A stretch of 64,000 nucleotides of DNA from Kordia periserrulae (GCF_003054265.1 NZ_QBKT01000007.1:186001-250000); one strand, 5' to 3'. Shown: positions 1 to 9,815, counted from the first letter of the stretch. Translations and numbers: made by a program. The notes: generated by a model not told the origin, from the letters alone.

Positions 1-2728
1 TTAAGAATGAAGCATCTTGTACATAGTAATCAGAGAATAATTGCTGATTTTGGAAACCTGTATCTAAGATTGATGCATTAACGTTATTGATAGAGTTTGC
101 ACCAAATAGAGATTGTACATTTCCAGTGTTAGATGCTACGTTATTATATGCAAAGTTACCTAAACTTGCGCGTAATGTAAAACTGAAATCAAAATTTCCG
201 TATTGCATGTTTGAGTTGAAACCGAAAACTGCGTCCGCATTCGGGCTTTTGTAACGGTATCTATCATCAACGTCAACAACTCCGTCACCGTTAATATCTA
301 CATACGCACCTTCAATTGGTGCTCCGTTTGCATCATAGATTTGCTTGAATACATAGAACGAGTTTGCTTCAAATCCTACAGAGTTGATTTGGATAGTGTT
401 ACCAACTCCACCTGCAATTCCTCCTGTTAATGAACCTGGAGATGTTGGATCGTCTGTTAAGAATAGTTTCGTGATTTCGTTGTCGAAGAATGAAACGTTG
501 AAGTTTGTATTCCACGAGAATTTTTCCGTATCAACAATCAACGTGTTTAAGTTGATTTCCAAACCTCTGTTTTCTAAGTTACCTACGTTTGTAAACAATG
601 CGTTTGACAAGTTAGTTCCTGCTGGTACTGGAATAAAGTTGATTAAGTCTTCTACTTTACGCTCATATACTTCTACAGAACCTGTAATGCGGTCGTTTAA
701 GAATCCGAAATCCAATCCTAAGTTGATGGTTTTAGAACGCTCCCAACGTAAGTTTTCGTCATATTCTTCTGGACGAATCGTGGTTACAAAACGAGGCGAA
801 CCGTCAGGATTGTATCCAAATTGGTACTGAACTCGTCCGTCACCTGTGGTATAACGTGGAATGTATCCGTAGTCTTGACCAAATTCTTGCTGACCAGTTT
901 CTCCGTACCCAGCTCTAAGTTTTAATTGCGAGAATACTTTTGAATTTTCCATGAATTTTTCCCCCATAATATTCCATCCTAAAGAAACACCTCCAAAAAT
1001 ATCAGAGCGATCATCTGGATTTAAACGTGAAGAAATATCATTTCTAAGGTTTAACGTAATTAAGTACTTGTCTGCAATAGAAACATTGGCTCTACCAAAG
1101 TAAGATTCTAAGGCGTTTTCAGTTTTAAATACATTTCCGTTCACTTCATCCAATCCTGTAACGTTTTGGAATCTGTTAGATCTGTAGAAACTTTGGAAAG
1201 AGTGACCTGCTGTAATATCAATGGTAGTGTTAATGCTTTCAATATCTTTTTTGTAAAAAGCAAATACATCTAGCAATTGCGTTCTGTTTAACGTGTTGTT
1301 GGTTCCGAACAATCCTTGGCTGTTAAAATTTGAAGCGGCAGTTGGTGGAATTACAAATCTTCCATCTACTTCATTATAGTCGTATCCACCTTTTACCGTT
1401 ACTTTTAAATCTCTAAAGAATGGTAAGGTATAATCAATCTTTAAACTTCCTGTACTTCTTTTTGTTTCAGCAGTACTATCATTTTGTTCTAATAATCCTA
1501 CTGGGTTTCGTACAGCAATGGTGTTGATAGTTCCGTCGTTGTTTACGTTTTCCGTGTATCCGCCAAAAGGACTGTTTGGATCGAATACGGATTGTGTAGG
1601 GTCAAAAGAAACCGCTGCTCCAATAGCACCTTGGTTTCCAAATTGGTCATTTAAAATAGCTCCTAATACATTAGCTTCAATTCGTAAATCATCGTTTAGC
1701 AAACGCTGTACAAACTTTAAAGAACCTGTCCAACGATCAACTTCTGAAGTACGTAATGTTCCTTCTTGCGTTACAAAACCAACAGACGCTCTATACGTTG
1801 AATTGTCAAAACCTCCAGAAACAGTTACGTTTGTATCATGCGTTAATGAACCTCTGTAAATTTCATCTTGCCAATCAGTACTTGTATTCCCTAATTGTGC
1901 AATTTGGTTTGCATTTCCATTTGCCAATACCAAATCTCTAAACTGAGTTGATGACAAGATATCAACTTCGTTTACATTGCTACCTACAGAAGTAAAGTGA
2001 TTTACATTTACATTTAACTGACCAGATTTTCCTGTTTTTGTCGTAATTAAGATAACACCACCTGTTGCTCTCGATCCGTAGATAGAAGCAGCAGAAGCAT
2101 CTTTTAATACCGTAAAGGATTCAATATCGTTCGCGTTAATGTAGTTTAATCCTGCACTTCCTTGATCTAAAGGAACTCCGTCAACAACAATTAACGGTGC
2201 TGAACTCGCAGACAACGAAGAAACTCCTCCTCTAATCTTAATAGCAGAACCCGAACCTGGCGCTCCACTTGGCGGCGTTACTTGTACACCTGCAGTTTTA
2301 CCTGCAATTAATTGTTCTGGAGAAACGATTGCTCCTCCGTTAAAGTCATCTGATGTTACCGACTCAACGGCTCCTGTTACATCTTTTTTAACGGCAGAAC
2401 CATATCCTACAACGACAACTTCGTCAAGTGTGGATGCATCTTCCTCCATAGCAACATCGATTGTAGCTTGTCCTGTATACGCTATTTCTTGTGCTTTATA
2501 GCCTACATAGGTAAATACAATGATTTGACCATTATTGGCACTAATTTGATAATTACCATCAAAATCGGTGGTAGTTCCAGTGGTTGTGCCTTTAATCACA
2601 ACGTTCACTCCCAATAAAGGAGTTCCGCTAGATTTTTCAGTAACAACACCTGTTACTTTTGTTTGGGCAAGCATTCCAATGGGAATCAAAAAAGCCAAAA
2701 ACAAAATAAATTTTTGCATTTTCTTCAT
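1..2728 (-). CDS. susC: SusC/RagA-type TonB-dependent receptor (3' end outside window)
   Basis: This outer-membrane receptor most likely imports maltodextrins, judged from the starch genes beside it. Translation begins at the ATG ending at 2728 and stays open to base 1, so 909 codons are visible and the C-terminus is missing. A signal peptide covers about residues 1-22, followed by a carboxypeptidase-regulatory-like domain (about 23-100), the TonB-box segment LDEVVVVGYG, a plug domain with LIVVDGVP, and a long beta-barrel. The SusC-typical calcium-like loop DINGDGVVDVDDR is near the visible C-terminal end. A susD gene would be expected just beyond the left edge. It diverges from the LacI regulator, with a palindromic operator between them. 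Substrate is inferred from context. Confidence 0.93.
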   Translation of the reverse strand, partial: MKKMQKFILFLAFLIPIGMLAQTKVTGVVTEKSSGTPLLGVNVVIKGTTTGTTTDFDGNYQISANNGQIIVFTYVGYKAQEIAYTGQATIDVAMEEDASTLDEVVVVGYGSAVKKDVTGAVESVTSDDFNGGAIVSPEQLIAGKTAGVQVTPPSGAPGSGSAIKIRGGVSSLSASSAPLIVVDGVPLDQGSAGLNYINANDIESFTVLKDASAASIYGSRATGGVILITTKTGKSGQLNVNVNHFTSVGSNVNEVDILSSTQFRDLVLANGNANQIAQLGNTSTDWQDEIYRGSLTHDTNVTVSGGFDNSTYRASVGFVTQEGTLRTSEVDRWTGSLKFVQRLLNDDLRIEANVLGAILNDQFGNQGAIGAAVSFDPTQSVFDPNSPFGGYTENVNNDGTINTIAVRNPVGLLEQNDSTAETKRSTGSLKIDYTLPFFRDLKVTVKGGYDYNEVDGRFVIPPTAASNFNSQGLFGTNNTLNRTQLLDVFAFYKKDIESINTTIDITAGHSFQSFYRSNRFQNVTGLDEVNGNVFKTENALESYFGRANVSIADKYLITLNLRNDISSRLNPDDRSDIFGGVSLGWNIMGEKFMENSKVFSQLKLRAGYGETGQQEFGQDYGYIPRYTTGDGRVQYQFGYNPDGSPRFVTTIRPEEYDENLRWERSKTINLGLDFGFLNDRITGSVEVYERKVEDLINFIPVPAGTNLSNALFTNVGNLENRGLEINLNTLIVDTEKFSWNTNFNVSFFDNEITKLFLTDDPTSPGSLTGGIAGGVGNTIQINSVGFEANSFYVFKQIYDANGAPIEGAYVDINGDGVVDVDDRYRYKSPNADAVFGFNSNMQYGNFDFSFTLRASLGNFAYNNVASNTGNVQSLFGANSINNVNASILDTGFQNQQLFSDYYVQDASFL

Positions 2729-2909
2729 TTGTTTAATTTTTTATTTTCAAAATTGTCGTAAAATAATCACGCTTTTTTGTTGTTTTTCTTTCGAGTTTTT
2801 CATGACAAAATCCGTGATAATTTTGATTAAATACTTTATATTTTTACCTCTCGATGTTAAAACTATGTAAAATTTGAACAATTCAAAATCTAGGCACAAC
2901 TTTTGCTTT

Positions 2910-2927
2910 CACGCAAACGTTTTCGTG
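2910..2927. promoter_or_regulatory. LacI-type operator palindrome
   Basis: The 18-bp sequence CACGCAAACGTTTTCGTG is palindromic except for one base pair and has the AACGTT core usual for LacI-family operators. It lies in the 304-bp gap between the divergent susC-like and lacI-like genes, 182 bp from the susC start and 105 bp from the regulator start. I infer that the neighbouring LacI protein binds here to control both genes. No second copy with this core was seen upstream of the plus-strand maltose operon. Confidence 0.65.
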
Positions 2928-3032
2928 TTGAAAACTTTTATAAACATTGGGTTTTAACCATTTAAAAGGGTGTATTTTTAACAAAAAAATAAAATTTCGT
3001 AGCTTTAATTATTGATATCTTAAAAAACCCTC

Positions 3033-4073
3033 ATGAAGCGAAAAGTAACTCTCAAACAAATAGCCAAAGAATTAGATGTTTCTGTATCAACTGTTTCGAA
3101 AGCATTAAGAAATAGTAAAGAGATTAGTTTGGATACCAGAACGAAGGTTCAGGCATTTGCCAAACTGTATAATTACCGTCCAAATAATATCGCCTTAAGC
3201 CTAAAAAACAAACGTACAAAAACGATTGGCGTTATTATTCCTGAAATTGTGCATCATTTTTTCTCAAAAGTGATTAGCGGCATAGAACAAGAAGCGAATA
3301 ATAGAGGCTACAATGTAATTATTGGACTGTCGAATGAATCGTTTGATAAAGAAGTCATTAATATTGAAATGCTCGCCAACGGAAGTATTGACGGATTTAT
3401 CTTGTCGGTAGCAAAAGAAACTCTATTGCTACAAGACTATCATCACTTTTATGAAACCATCAATCAAGGAATGCCGATTGTGATGTTTGACAGAGTTGTG
3501 AACGAAATCGCTTGCGATAAAGTGGTAGTTGATGATAAGCTAGGCTCCAAAAAAGCGGTTGCTAAATTGATTGATAGTGGTTGCAAAAACATTGCCCTTA
3601 TTACTACAAAAGACTATGTAAACGTTGGAAAACTCCGAACGCAAGGCTATTTGGAAGCCTTGGAAGAACATAAAATTGCGCCAAAAGCTTCTCTTATTAT
3701 TAAAGTAGGAGAAAACAAAGACAAAGACATTGAGATAGAAACCTTGGAAAAAGAAATTTCTGCATTGTTTGAAAAAGAAAAAGATATTGATGGAATTTTT
3801 GCCGTAAACGAACTCTATGCTATTTCTGCCATGAAAATCGCCATTCAAAAAGGCTATAAAATTCCTGAAGAACTATCTATTATCGCTTTTACTGATGGTG
3901 TACTTTCCAAACATTCCATTCCTGCACTTAGTACCATTAGTCAGCATGCGCTAGAAATGGGGAAAAAGTCGGCAACCATGTTAATTGACAAACTAGAAGA
4001 ATTGGTAGAAGAAGAAAAATATCAAACAGAAGTCATCAATACTACCTTAATAGAGCGTGACACCACCAAATAA
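3033..4073 (+). CDS. LacI-family transcriptional regulator of the maltodextrin locus
   Basis: This 346-residue protein is a DNA-binding sugar-responsive regulator. The N-terminus has the LacI helix-turn-helix (about residues 5-25, TLKQIAKELDVSVSTVSKAL) and the hinge helix with RPNNIALSL. A periplasmic-binding-protein-like effector domain follows from about residue 60 (TIGVIIPEI) to the end. Length is normal for the family. It diverges from the SusC receptor and precedes the transporter and glycosidase genes, so maltose or a derivative is the likely effector. Whether it represses or activates cannot be read from the sequence. It is followed by a repeat-bearing gap before the transporter gene. 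Confidence 0.92.
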   Translation: MKRKVTLKQIAKELDVSVSTVSKALRNSKEISLDTRTKVQAFAKLYNYRPNNIALSLKNKRTKTIGVIIPEIVHHFFSKVISGIEQEANNRGYNVIIGLSNESFDKEVINIEMLANGSIDGFILSVAKETLLLQDYHHFYETINQGMPIVMFDRVVNEIACDKVVVDDKLGSKKAVAKLIDSGCKNIALITTKDYVNVGKLRTQGYLEALEEHKIAPKASLIIKVGENKDKDIEIETLEKEISALFEKEKDIDGIFAVNELYAISAMKIAIQKGYKIPEELSIIAFTDGVLSKHSIPALSTISQHALEMGKKSATMLIDKLEELVEEEKYQTEVINTTLIERDTTK

Positions 4074-4128
4074 GAATCAAACATAAATTACAAAAGAAAA
4101 ATAAAGAGCATACAAAGGACCATTTTTA

Positions 4129-4342
4129 ACGTGAGTTCGATATAACTATTTTATTATACAACTGATTACTAATAGATTATGCTCAATGTCAAATCGAGCA
4201 TTATCGTAGATACCGAGCATAGCTCATGAGATTCCTTTGAAATTATCAATTCTTAGTTATTCTCGACTGCGCTCGAACTGACAATTAGTTATTTCTCAGT
4301 GAATTGTGTATTACATAGTGATTTCTTAAGTCGAACTCACGT
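4129..4342. repeat. MITE-like element, copy 1 (214 bp, perfect 12-bp terminal inverted repeats)
   Basis: The element begins with ACGTGAGTTCGA and ends with the exact reverse complement TCGAACTCACGT. Inside it are arms of a second palindromic family: GTCAAATCGAGCATTATCG near 4187 and CTCGACTGCGCTCGAACTGA near 4263. There is no open frame of note. A second copy with the same layout and almost the same length lies at 29665-29876. I see no clear target-site duplication. It has the features of a non-autonomous mobile element, but no related transposase is in the window. Confidence 0.7.
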
Positions 4343-4554
4343 ATTTTAATAAATTCGTGATTTTCAGTCGCCAAATTGTTAAATTTTCAACGAATTACGG
4401 TTCAGATTTTCAATTTCTTAGTGGCTGTTTCAAAAAAACAACTATATTTACACCATAAATATCAAGACTTATATTTTTATCTCTCACCCAAAAAGTAAGT
4501 TTTGATAAGTCATAGCGCTTATCGTAACATAGTACTAACTAATACATTACGATA
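4343..4554. other. Leader region of the maltose operon
   Basis: This stretch separates the repeat element from the transporter start. It contains an AT-rich block with TATATTTA near 4442 that resembles a Bacteroidota -7 box but lacks a convincing -33 TTG. It also contains the start-codon hairpin listed separately. No coding sequence is seen. Confidence 0.5.
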
Positions 4555-4555
4555 A
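4519..4555 (+). promoter_or_regulatory. Inverted repeat reaching the transporter start codon
   Basis: TTATCGTAA (4519-4527) and TTACGATAA (4547-4555) are perfect 9-bp complements separated by 19 bases. The right arm ends with the A of the ATG start codon at 4555. In RNA this would put the translation initiation region in a hairpin. It could also be a DNA operator. There is no direct evidence for either role. Confidence 0.45.
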
Positions 4556-6162
4556 TGGAAAAGCGTAAATTAAGTTTCTGGGAAATATGGAACATGAGTT
4601 TCGGTTTCTTAGGAATTCAATTCGGATTTGCCCTGCAAAATGCCAACGTCAGTAGAATTTTTGAAACATTAGGAGCTAGTAAAGATGAGCTGCCTATTTT
4701 ATGGTTAGCCGCACCTGTTACAGGTTTGCTAGTGCAACCAGTTATTGGATATTTTAGTGACCGCACATGGCATCCTAAATTTGGAAGAAGAAGACCTTAT
4801 TTCTTAATTGGAGCCATTTTAGCCTCTATTGCTTTAGTCATTATGCCTAACTCTCCTATGTTGTGGGTTGCCGCAGGAACGCTTTGGATTATGGATGCTT
4901 CCATAAATATATCTATGGAACCTTTTAGAGCTTTTGTTGGTGACTTATTACCCAACGAGCAACAAACAAAAGGATATGCCATGCAAAGTTTTTTCATCGG
5001 AATTGGAGCCGTTGTCGCTTCTATGCTTCCGTACATGTTAAAAAACTGGTTTGGTTTTGTAGATGACCCAAGTGAAACGGGAATTCCGTCTTCTGTCAAA
5101 TGGTCATTCTATTTAGGTGCCATCGCTTTTTTTGGTGCTGTATTATGGACTGTTTTTACGACAAAAGAATATCCTCCTGAGGATATGGAAGAACATGAAA
5201 AAGAAAAAAATGTAGGTGTTTTTCAAGGTTTAAAAGAATCCTTCTTAGGAATCTTTAAAATGCCTAAAACCATGCAGCAATTATCGTGGGTACAGTTTTT
5301 TAGTTGGTTTGCCTTGTTTTCTATGTGGATTTATACAACGACAAGTATTACAAGTCATGTGTACGATATGAAAGTTTCGACAGCGGAATTTACAGAAATG
5401 CAACAAAGTTTTACGCCTTTAATGACTGAGGAAGTAAAGACAAAAATCAAAGAAGTAGAAAACCTAAGCTTCTCAGAAAAACTCAAAGGTATGTTTGTTC
5501 CCAACCCTGAACGAAGCAACCTGAAAAAATTAAGCGCTATTGACCGAGAATTGAACGCCACTGCTGAAAAATATGCAGGAGACGACACTGTTTTGTTATC
5601 AAAAGGACTCATTAGTTTCTTTTTAAGTAAAGACGTTACCATAAGTGATGCACTAAAAGAACGTCTCAACTACAACAACTCGCAATACGAAACAGGAGCG
5701 GATTGGGTAGGTATTTGTTTTGCTGTATACAATGGTATTGCTGCAATATTTGCAATATTCCTTCCTTTCTTAGCTAGAAGATTAACTCGAAAAGTAACAC
5801 ACATGCTATGTCTAATAGCTGGAGGAATTGGATTAATTTCAATTCTATTTATAAACAATGATTGGCACTTATTGCTATCAATGATTGGTGTCGGAATTGC
5901 TTGGGCAAGTATCCTTTCTATGCCGTACGCCATGTTAGCAGGTGCTTTACCTACTAATAAAATGGGGTATTACATGGGCGTTTTCAATTTCTTTATTGTG
6001 ATTCCGCAAATCATCTCAGCTGGAATATTAGGATATCTACTAAACAAACTTTTCAATGGCGATCCTATATATGCATTAGTTATTGGAGGAGTTATGATGA
6101 TTCTTGCTGGAATATTAACATTACGAGTAAATGATAACCCAACAGCAGAAATTAATGAATAA
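4555..6162 (+). CDS. MFS sugar transporter (maltose/sucrose type)
   Basis: This 535-residue inner-membrane protein has about twelve hydrophobic segments and the MFS loop motif GYFSDRTWHPKFGRRRPYF near residues 68-86, typical of SLC45/maltose-type proton symporters. A long polar insertion (about residues 205-380) with charged helices lies between the two halves and is larger than usual for simple MFS carriers. It is the first gene of the plus-strand cluster, and its last codons overlap the start of the beta-phosphoglucomutase gene by 8 bases. With the cytoplasmic maltose phosphorylase downstream, maltose is the most likely cargo. Glycoside import is well supported; the exact sugar is inferred. 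Confidence 0.88.
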   Translation: MEKRKLSFWEIWNMSFGFLGIQFGFALQNANVSRIFETLGASKDELPILWLAAPVTGLLVQPVIGYFSDRTWHPKFGRRRPYFLIGAILASIALVIMPNSPMLWVAAGTLWIMDASINISMEPFRAFVGDLLPNEQQTKGYAMQSFFIGIGAVVASMLPYMLKNWFGFVDDPSETGIPSSVKWSFYLGAIAFFGAVLWTVFTTKEYPPEDMEEHEKEKNVGVFQGLKESFLGIFKMPKTMQQLSWVQFFSWFALFSMWIYTTTSITSHVYDMKVSTAEFTEMQQSFTPLMTEEVKTKIKEVENLSFSEKLKGMFVPNPERSNLKKLSAIDRELNATAEKYAGDDTVLLSKGLISFFLSKDVTISDALKERLNYNNSQYETGADWVGICFAVYNGIAAIFAIFLPFLARRLTRKVTHMLCLIAGGIGLISILFINNDWHLLLSMIGVGIAWASILSMPYAMLAGALPTNKMGYYMGVFNFFIVIPQIISAGILGYLLNKLFNGDPIYALVIGGVMMILAGILTLRVNDNPTAEINE

Positions 6163-6811
6163 AAAAGGATTTATATTCGATTTAGATGGTGTCATTGTCG
6201 ATACTGCAAAATACCATTACCTCGCTTGGAAAGAACTTGCCAACGAGCTGGGTTTTGACATCACACTCGAACAAAATGAACAACTCAAAGGTGTCAGCCG
6301 CATACGCTCGCTAGAAATTATTCTTGGCTGGGGAAATGTAACACTCACCGAAGAAGAGTTCATGAAATACATGGCGGAGAAAAACGATAACTACTTATCG
6401 CATATCGCACAAATGGATGCTGGAGAAATTCTGCCAGATGTCCCAAAAATATTAAACTATTTACAAAAAAAACAGCAAGGAATTGCACTGGGTTCTGCCA
6501 GTAAAAATGCACGCAAAATTCTACAAAAAGTAGGACTATTTAATGTATTTGAAGGTATTGTAGACGGAAATGACGTCAGCAAAGCAAAACCAGACCCAGA
6601 AGTATTTCTCATTGCTGCCCAAAAACTAAACATCACACCCAAAAACTGTATTGTATTTGAAGACTCCGTAGCAGGTGTCACAGCCGCCAACACCGCAGAA
6701 ATGATTTCCATCGGAATCGGTTCTGAAGAAACGTTGGGACACGCCGATTTTGTTTTCAACGATTTTACCGAAATACAAACAAGTTTTATAGAAGAATTAA
6801 TAAAAAGATAG
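6155..6811 (+). CDS. pgmB: Beta-phosphoglucomutase
   Basis: This 218-residue HAD-superfamily enzyme converts beta-glucose 1-phosphate to glucose 6-phosphate. The nucleophile and acid/base aspartates are D9 and D11 in FDLDGVIVDT. The later HAD motifs appear as GSASKNA, KPDPEVF and FEDSVAGV, and a helical cap domain follows the first motif. The ATG at 6155 gives the standard start directly before the HAD motif and overlaps the transporter stop; an upstream ATG at 6131 would add eight residues of no known use. It sits between the transporter and maltose phosphorylase, whose product it uses. Confidence 0.93.
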   Translation: MNKKGFIFDLDGVIVDTAKYHYLAWKELANELGFDITLEQNEQLKGVSRIRSLEIILGWGNVTLTEEEFMKYMAEKNDNYLSHIAQMDAGEILPDVPKILNYLQKKQQGIALGSASKNARKILQKVGLFNVFEGIVDGNDVSKAKPDPEVFLIAAQKLNITPKNCIVFEDSVAGVTAANTAEMISIGIGSEETLGHADFVFNDFTEIQTSFIEELIKR

Positions 6812-6892
6812 CTTGGAAATTGGAATCATCCTCGCGAAAAATCTAAAAGCGAAGCGGTCTAATATCTAATATCTAACATCTAAGTAAAAAAA

Positions 6893-9199
6893 ATGAATCA
6901 GAATTATATACAACCAGACAATTGGTCGATTATCGAAGAAGGATTTGATACAGAAAGTGTCAAATCTTCCGAAAGTCTCTTTAGCATCGGAAATGGCGCT
7001 ATGGGACAACGAGCTAATTTTGAAGAATACTACTCTGGACCTACCTTTCAGGGAAGCTATATTGCCGGAGTATATTATCCAGACAAAACAAAAGTAGGTT
7101 GGTGGAAAAATGGCTATCCAGAATACTTCGCCAAAGTACTCAATGCACCTAGCTGGATTGGTATCAACGTATATGTCAATGATGAAGCGTTGGATTTATT
7201 CACGTGTAAAAAAGTAGCCAATTTCCGCCGCGAACTCAACATGAAAGAAGGTTGGTACGAACGCTCTTTTATAGCGACACTTCCAAACGACATTGAAGTG
7301 GAAGTTACAGCCAAACGTTTTTTAAGTTTAGACATCGACGAAGTTGGTGCGATTGCGTATAGCGTACAACCACTCAACAGTGATGCAACCATCAAATTTA
7401 CACCCTACTTGGATGCCGGAATCAAAAATGAAGATGCCAACTGGGAAGAAAAATTCTGGGAAACCCTACAAGTCAAAGAAGAAAACAATCAAGCGTTTAT
7501 TGTTGCCAAAACGTTCAAAACGGAGTTCCATGCGTGTACCTTCATGCAAAATGAATTGTTTTTAAACGGCAAAAAGTTACAGCTACCAACAAACGCCTCT
7601 GAAAAAGAAACAGAAATATCCTTTCATTACACACAACAGGTAAAAGCCAATGAAATCTTTACCATCCATAAATTTGGTGGATACACAGTGTGTATGAATC
7701 ACGACAAAAACGAACTCATCGCAGCTTCCAAAAAAGCCTTACACAATGCAACTTCGCTAGGGTTTGAAGCCTTACTGCAAAACCAAAAAGAAGCCTGGGC
7801 AAAAATTTGGGAAATGGCAGATATCACCATTGAAGGCGATGTAAAAGCACAACAAGGAATTCGTTTCAATATCTTCCAACTCAATCAAACCTACTTAGGA
7901 AAAGATTCACGACTCAACATTGGACCCAAAGGATTTACAGGTGAAAAATATGGTGGAAGTACCTATTGGGACACCGAAGCCTATTGCATTCCGTTCTACA
8001 TGACGACAAAGGACCAGCAAGTAGCACGAAACCTGTTGCAATACCGTTACAATCACTTGGAAAAAGCGATTGAAAACGCACAAAAACTCGGATTCAACAA
8101 TGGTGCAGCACTCTATCCAATGGTAACGATGAACGGTGAAGAATGCCACAACGAGTGGGAAATCACTTTTGAAGAAATTCACCGAAATGGCGCTATTGCT
8201 TTTGCCATCTACAACTATACACGTTACACGGGCGATTACAGCTACATTCCAGAAATGGGCTTAGAAGTCATGATTGGAATTGCACGCTTTTGGCACCAAA
8301 GAGCAAGTTTCTCTACGGCGAAAAACAAATACGTAATTCTTGGTGTTACCGGACCAAACGAATACGAAAACAACGTCAACAACAACTGGTATACCAATTA
8401 TATTGCGCAATGGTGTATCAAATTTGCCAACGAACACATTGAAAAAGTAAAACAAGAATACACGGCAGATTACGAGCGTATCATGCAAAAAGTGCGTTTA
8501 TCGGAACAAGAAATCTCTTCATGGATGGAAGTTGCCAACAACATGTATTTCCCGTACAGCGAGCAATACGGCGTGTACTTACAACAAGATGGTTTCTTGG
8601 ACAAAGACTTGGTAAGCGTAGCCGATTTAGATGCTTCGCAGCGACCAATCAATCAAAAATGGAGCTGGGATCGCATTCTACGTTCGCCATACATCAAACA
8701 AGCAGACACCTTACAAGGATTCTACTTCTTTGAAGACCACTTTACACAGGAAGAACTGGAAAAACACTTCAACTTCTACGAACCATTCACCGTACACGAA
8801 TCGTCGCTTTCACCATGCGTTCATAGCATTCAAGCAGCAAAACTGGACAAAATGGACATGGCGTACACGTTCTATCTCAGAACCTCGCGTCTCGATTTGG
8901 ACGATTACAACAAAGAAGTAGAAGAAGGTTTGCACATCACGTCCATGGCAGGAACGTGGATGAGCATTGTAGAAGGTTTTGGCGGCATGCGCATGAAGAA
9001 CGACACGCTTTCCTTTGAACCACGAATTCCAGAGCAATGGAACGCATATTCGTTCAAAGTCAACTATAGAAATCACATTCTCAAAATCAACGTCACACAA
9101 AACGGAACCACTTTCGAGTTAGAAAAAGGTGACAATCTAGTGATTTTGGTCGATGGGAAAAAAGTAGCCGTTTCGCCAAACGATTTGGTAACGGTTTAA
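6893..9199 (+). CDS. GH65 maltose phosphorylase
   Basis: This 768-residue cytoplasmic enzyme (no signal peptide) splits maltose with phosphate into glucose and beta-glucose 1-phosphate. Family features are the N-terminal beta-sandwich, the (alpha/alpha)6 catalytic core with the acid-bearing segment ECHNEWEITFEEIHRNG (about residues 418-434), and the phosphate-binding IKQAD motif near residue 602. The GPNEYENNVNNNWYTN segment is typical of the maltose-type members. Length is normal. PgmB upstream completes the route to glucose 6-phosphate. Trehalose or kojibiose phosphorylase is a less likely alternative. The 81-bp gap before it holds a short TAATATC repeat. Confidence 0.92.
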   Translation: MNQNYIQPDNWSIIEEGFDTESVKSSESLFSIGNGAMGQRANFEEYYSGPTFQGSYIAGVYYPDKTKVGWWKNGYPEYFAKVLNAPSWIGINVYVNDEALDLFTCKKVANFRRELNMKEGWYERSFIATLPNDIEVEVTAKRFLSLDIDEVGAIAYSVQPLNSDATIKFTPYLDAGIKNEDANWEEKFWETLQVKEENNQAFIVAKTFKTEFHACTFMQNELFLNGKKLQLPTNASEKETEISFHYTQQVKANEIFTIHKFGGYTVCMNHDKNELIAASKKALHNATSLGFEALLQNQKEAWAKIWEMADITIEGDVKAQQGIRFNIFQLNQTYLGKDSRLNIGPKGFTGEKYGGSTYWDTEAYCIPFYMTTKDQQVARNLLQYRYNHLEKAIENAQKLGFNNGAALYPMVTMNGEECHNEWEITFEEIHRNGAIAFAIYNYTRYTGDYSYIPEMGLEVMIGIARFWHQRASFSTAKNKYVILGVTGPNEYENNVNNNWYTNYIAQWCIKFANEHIEKVKQEYTADYERIMQKVRLSEQEISSWMEVANNMYFPYSEQYGVYLQQDGFLDKDLVSVADLDASQRPINQKWSWDRILRSPYIKQADTLQGFYFFEDHFTQEELEKHFNFYEPFTVHESSLSPCVHSIQAAKLDKMDMAYTFYLRTSRLDLDDYNKEVEEGLHITSMAGTWMSIVEGFGGMRMKNDTLSFEPRIPEQWNAYSFKVNYRNHILKINVTQNGTTFELEKGDNLVILVDGKKVAVSPNDLVTV

Positions 9200-9350
9200 A
9201 AATAAGGAGCTATTTCCTGCTTTCCGTTGTATCTTTTTTTGCCACTTATCAAAGCAAAAAAAGGATGCCACTGCAATCAGGGCTAATAAGAAACGATGAC
9301 GTTTCATACCAAACATAGTGAATATAGTAGTGAGTAGTGAGATTTTTTTT

Positions 9351-9416
9351 GTCATTCCGCACTTGATGCGGAATCCACTAGGATATGCTATGGATTCCTG
9401 CCTACGCAGGAATGAC
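9351..9416. repeat. Double-hairpin repeat with GTCATTCC ends
   Basis: GTCATTCC (9351) and GGAATGAC (9409) bracket two internal hairpins: ATTCCGCA/TGCGGAAT and ATTCCTGC/GCAGGAAT. The same element in opposite orientation occurs at 12085-12150 and 12312-12377, with a half copy near 12539. It is of the REP/BIME kind found between genes. No RAYT transposase is in the window. Confidence 0.7.
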
Positions 9417-9439
9417 ATTGTATAAATGAACAATCAAAA

Positions 9440-9815
9440 CGTCACTTCGAGTGATTTTATGAAAGAAAATAGTATAGAGAAGTACTTTGAAATCATAAAT
9501 CATAGCAATATTTGTGATTGAAGCAATGCCAACATTGGTACATTTTCAAATTATCAAATTGCTACATTAACCAAACGTCACTTCGAGTGATTTTTGAGTG
9601 TACTGAGCCTGCCGAAGTGTACTCAAAAATAGTATAGAGAAGTACTTTGAAATCATAAATCATAGCAATATTTGTGATTGAAGCAATGCCAACATTGGTA
9701 CATTTTCAAATTATCAAATTGCTACATTAACCAAACGTCACTTCGAGTGATTTTTGAGTACACTAAGCCTGCTGAAGTGTACTAAAAAATAGTATCGAGA
9801 AGTACTTTGAAACAC
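9440..9815. repeat. Tandem array, about 2.5 copies, 160-bp unit
   Basis: The marker CGTCACTTCGAGTGATTTT starts at 9440, 9576 and 9736. The second and third are 160 bp apart. The first spacing is only 136 bp because copy 1 lacks about 24 bp, the inverted-repeat arms around GCCTGCCGAAGTG in copy 2. Between copies the sequence from the AGAAGTACTTTGAAATCATAA block to CTACATTAACCAAA is nearly unchanged. The third copy is cut short near 9815. I see no reading frame across it. Confidence 0.8.

Noticed and set aside
384-830. A plus-strand frame of 148 codons inside the susC-like gene
   Set aside because: It is the complement of a well-supported receptor gene with all family motifs on the minus strand and has no recognisable protein features.
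6858-6882. Short TAATATC tandem repeat before the maltose phosphorylase gene
   Set aside because: Three imperfect copies of a 7-8 bp AT-rich word are common in such genomes and do not support a function.
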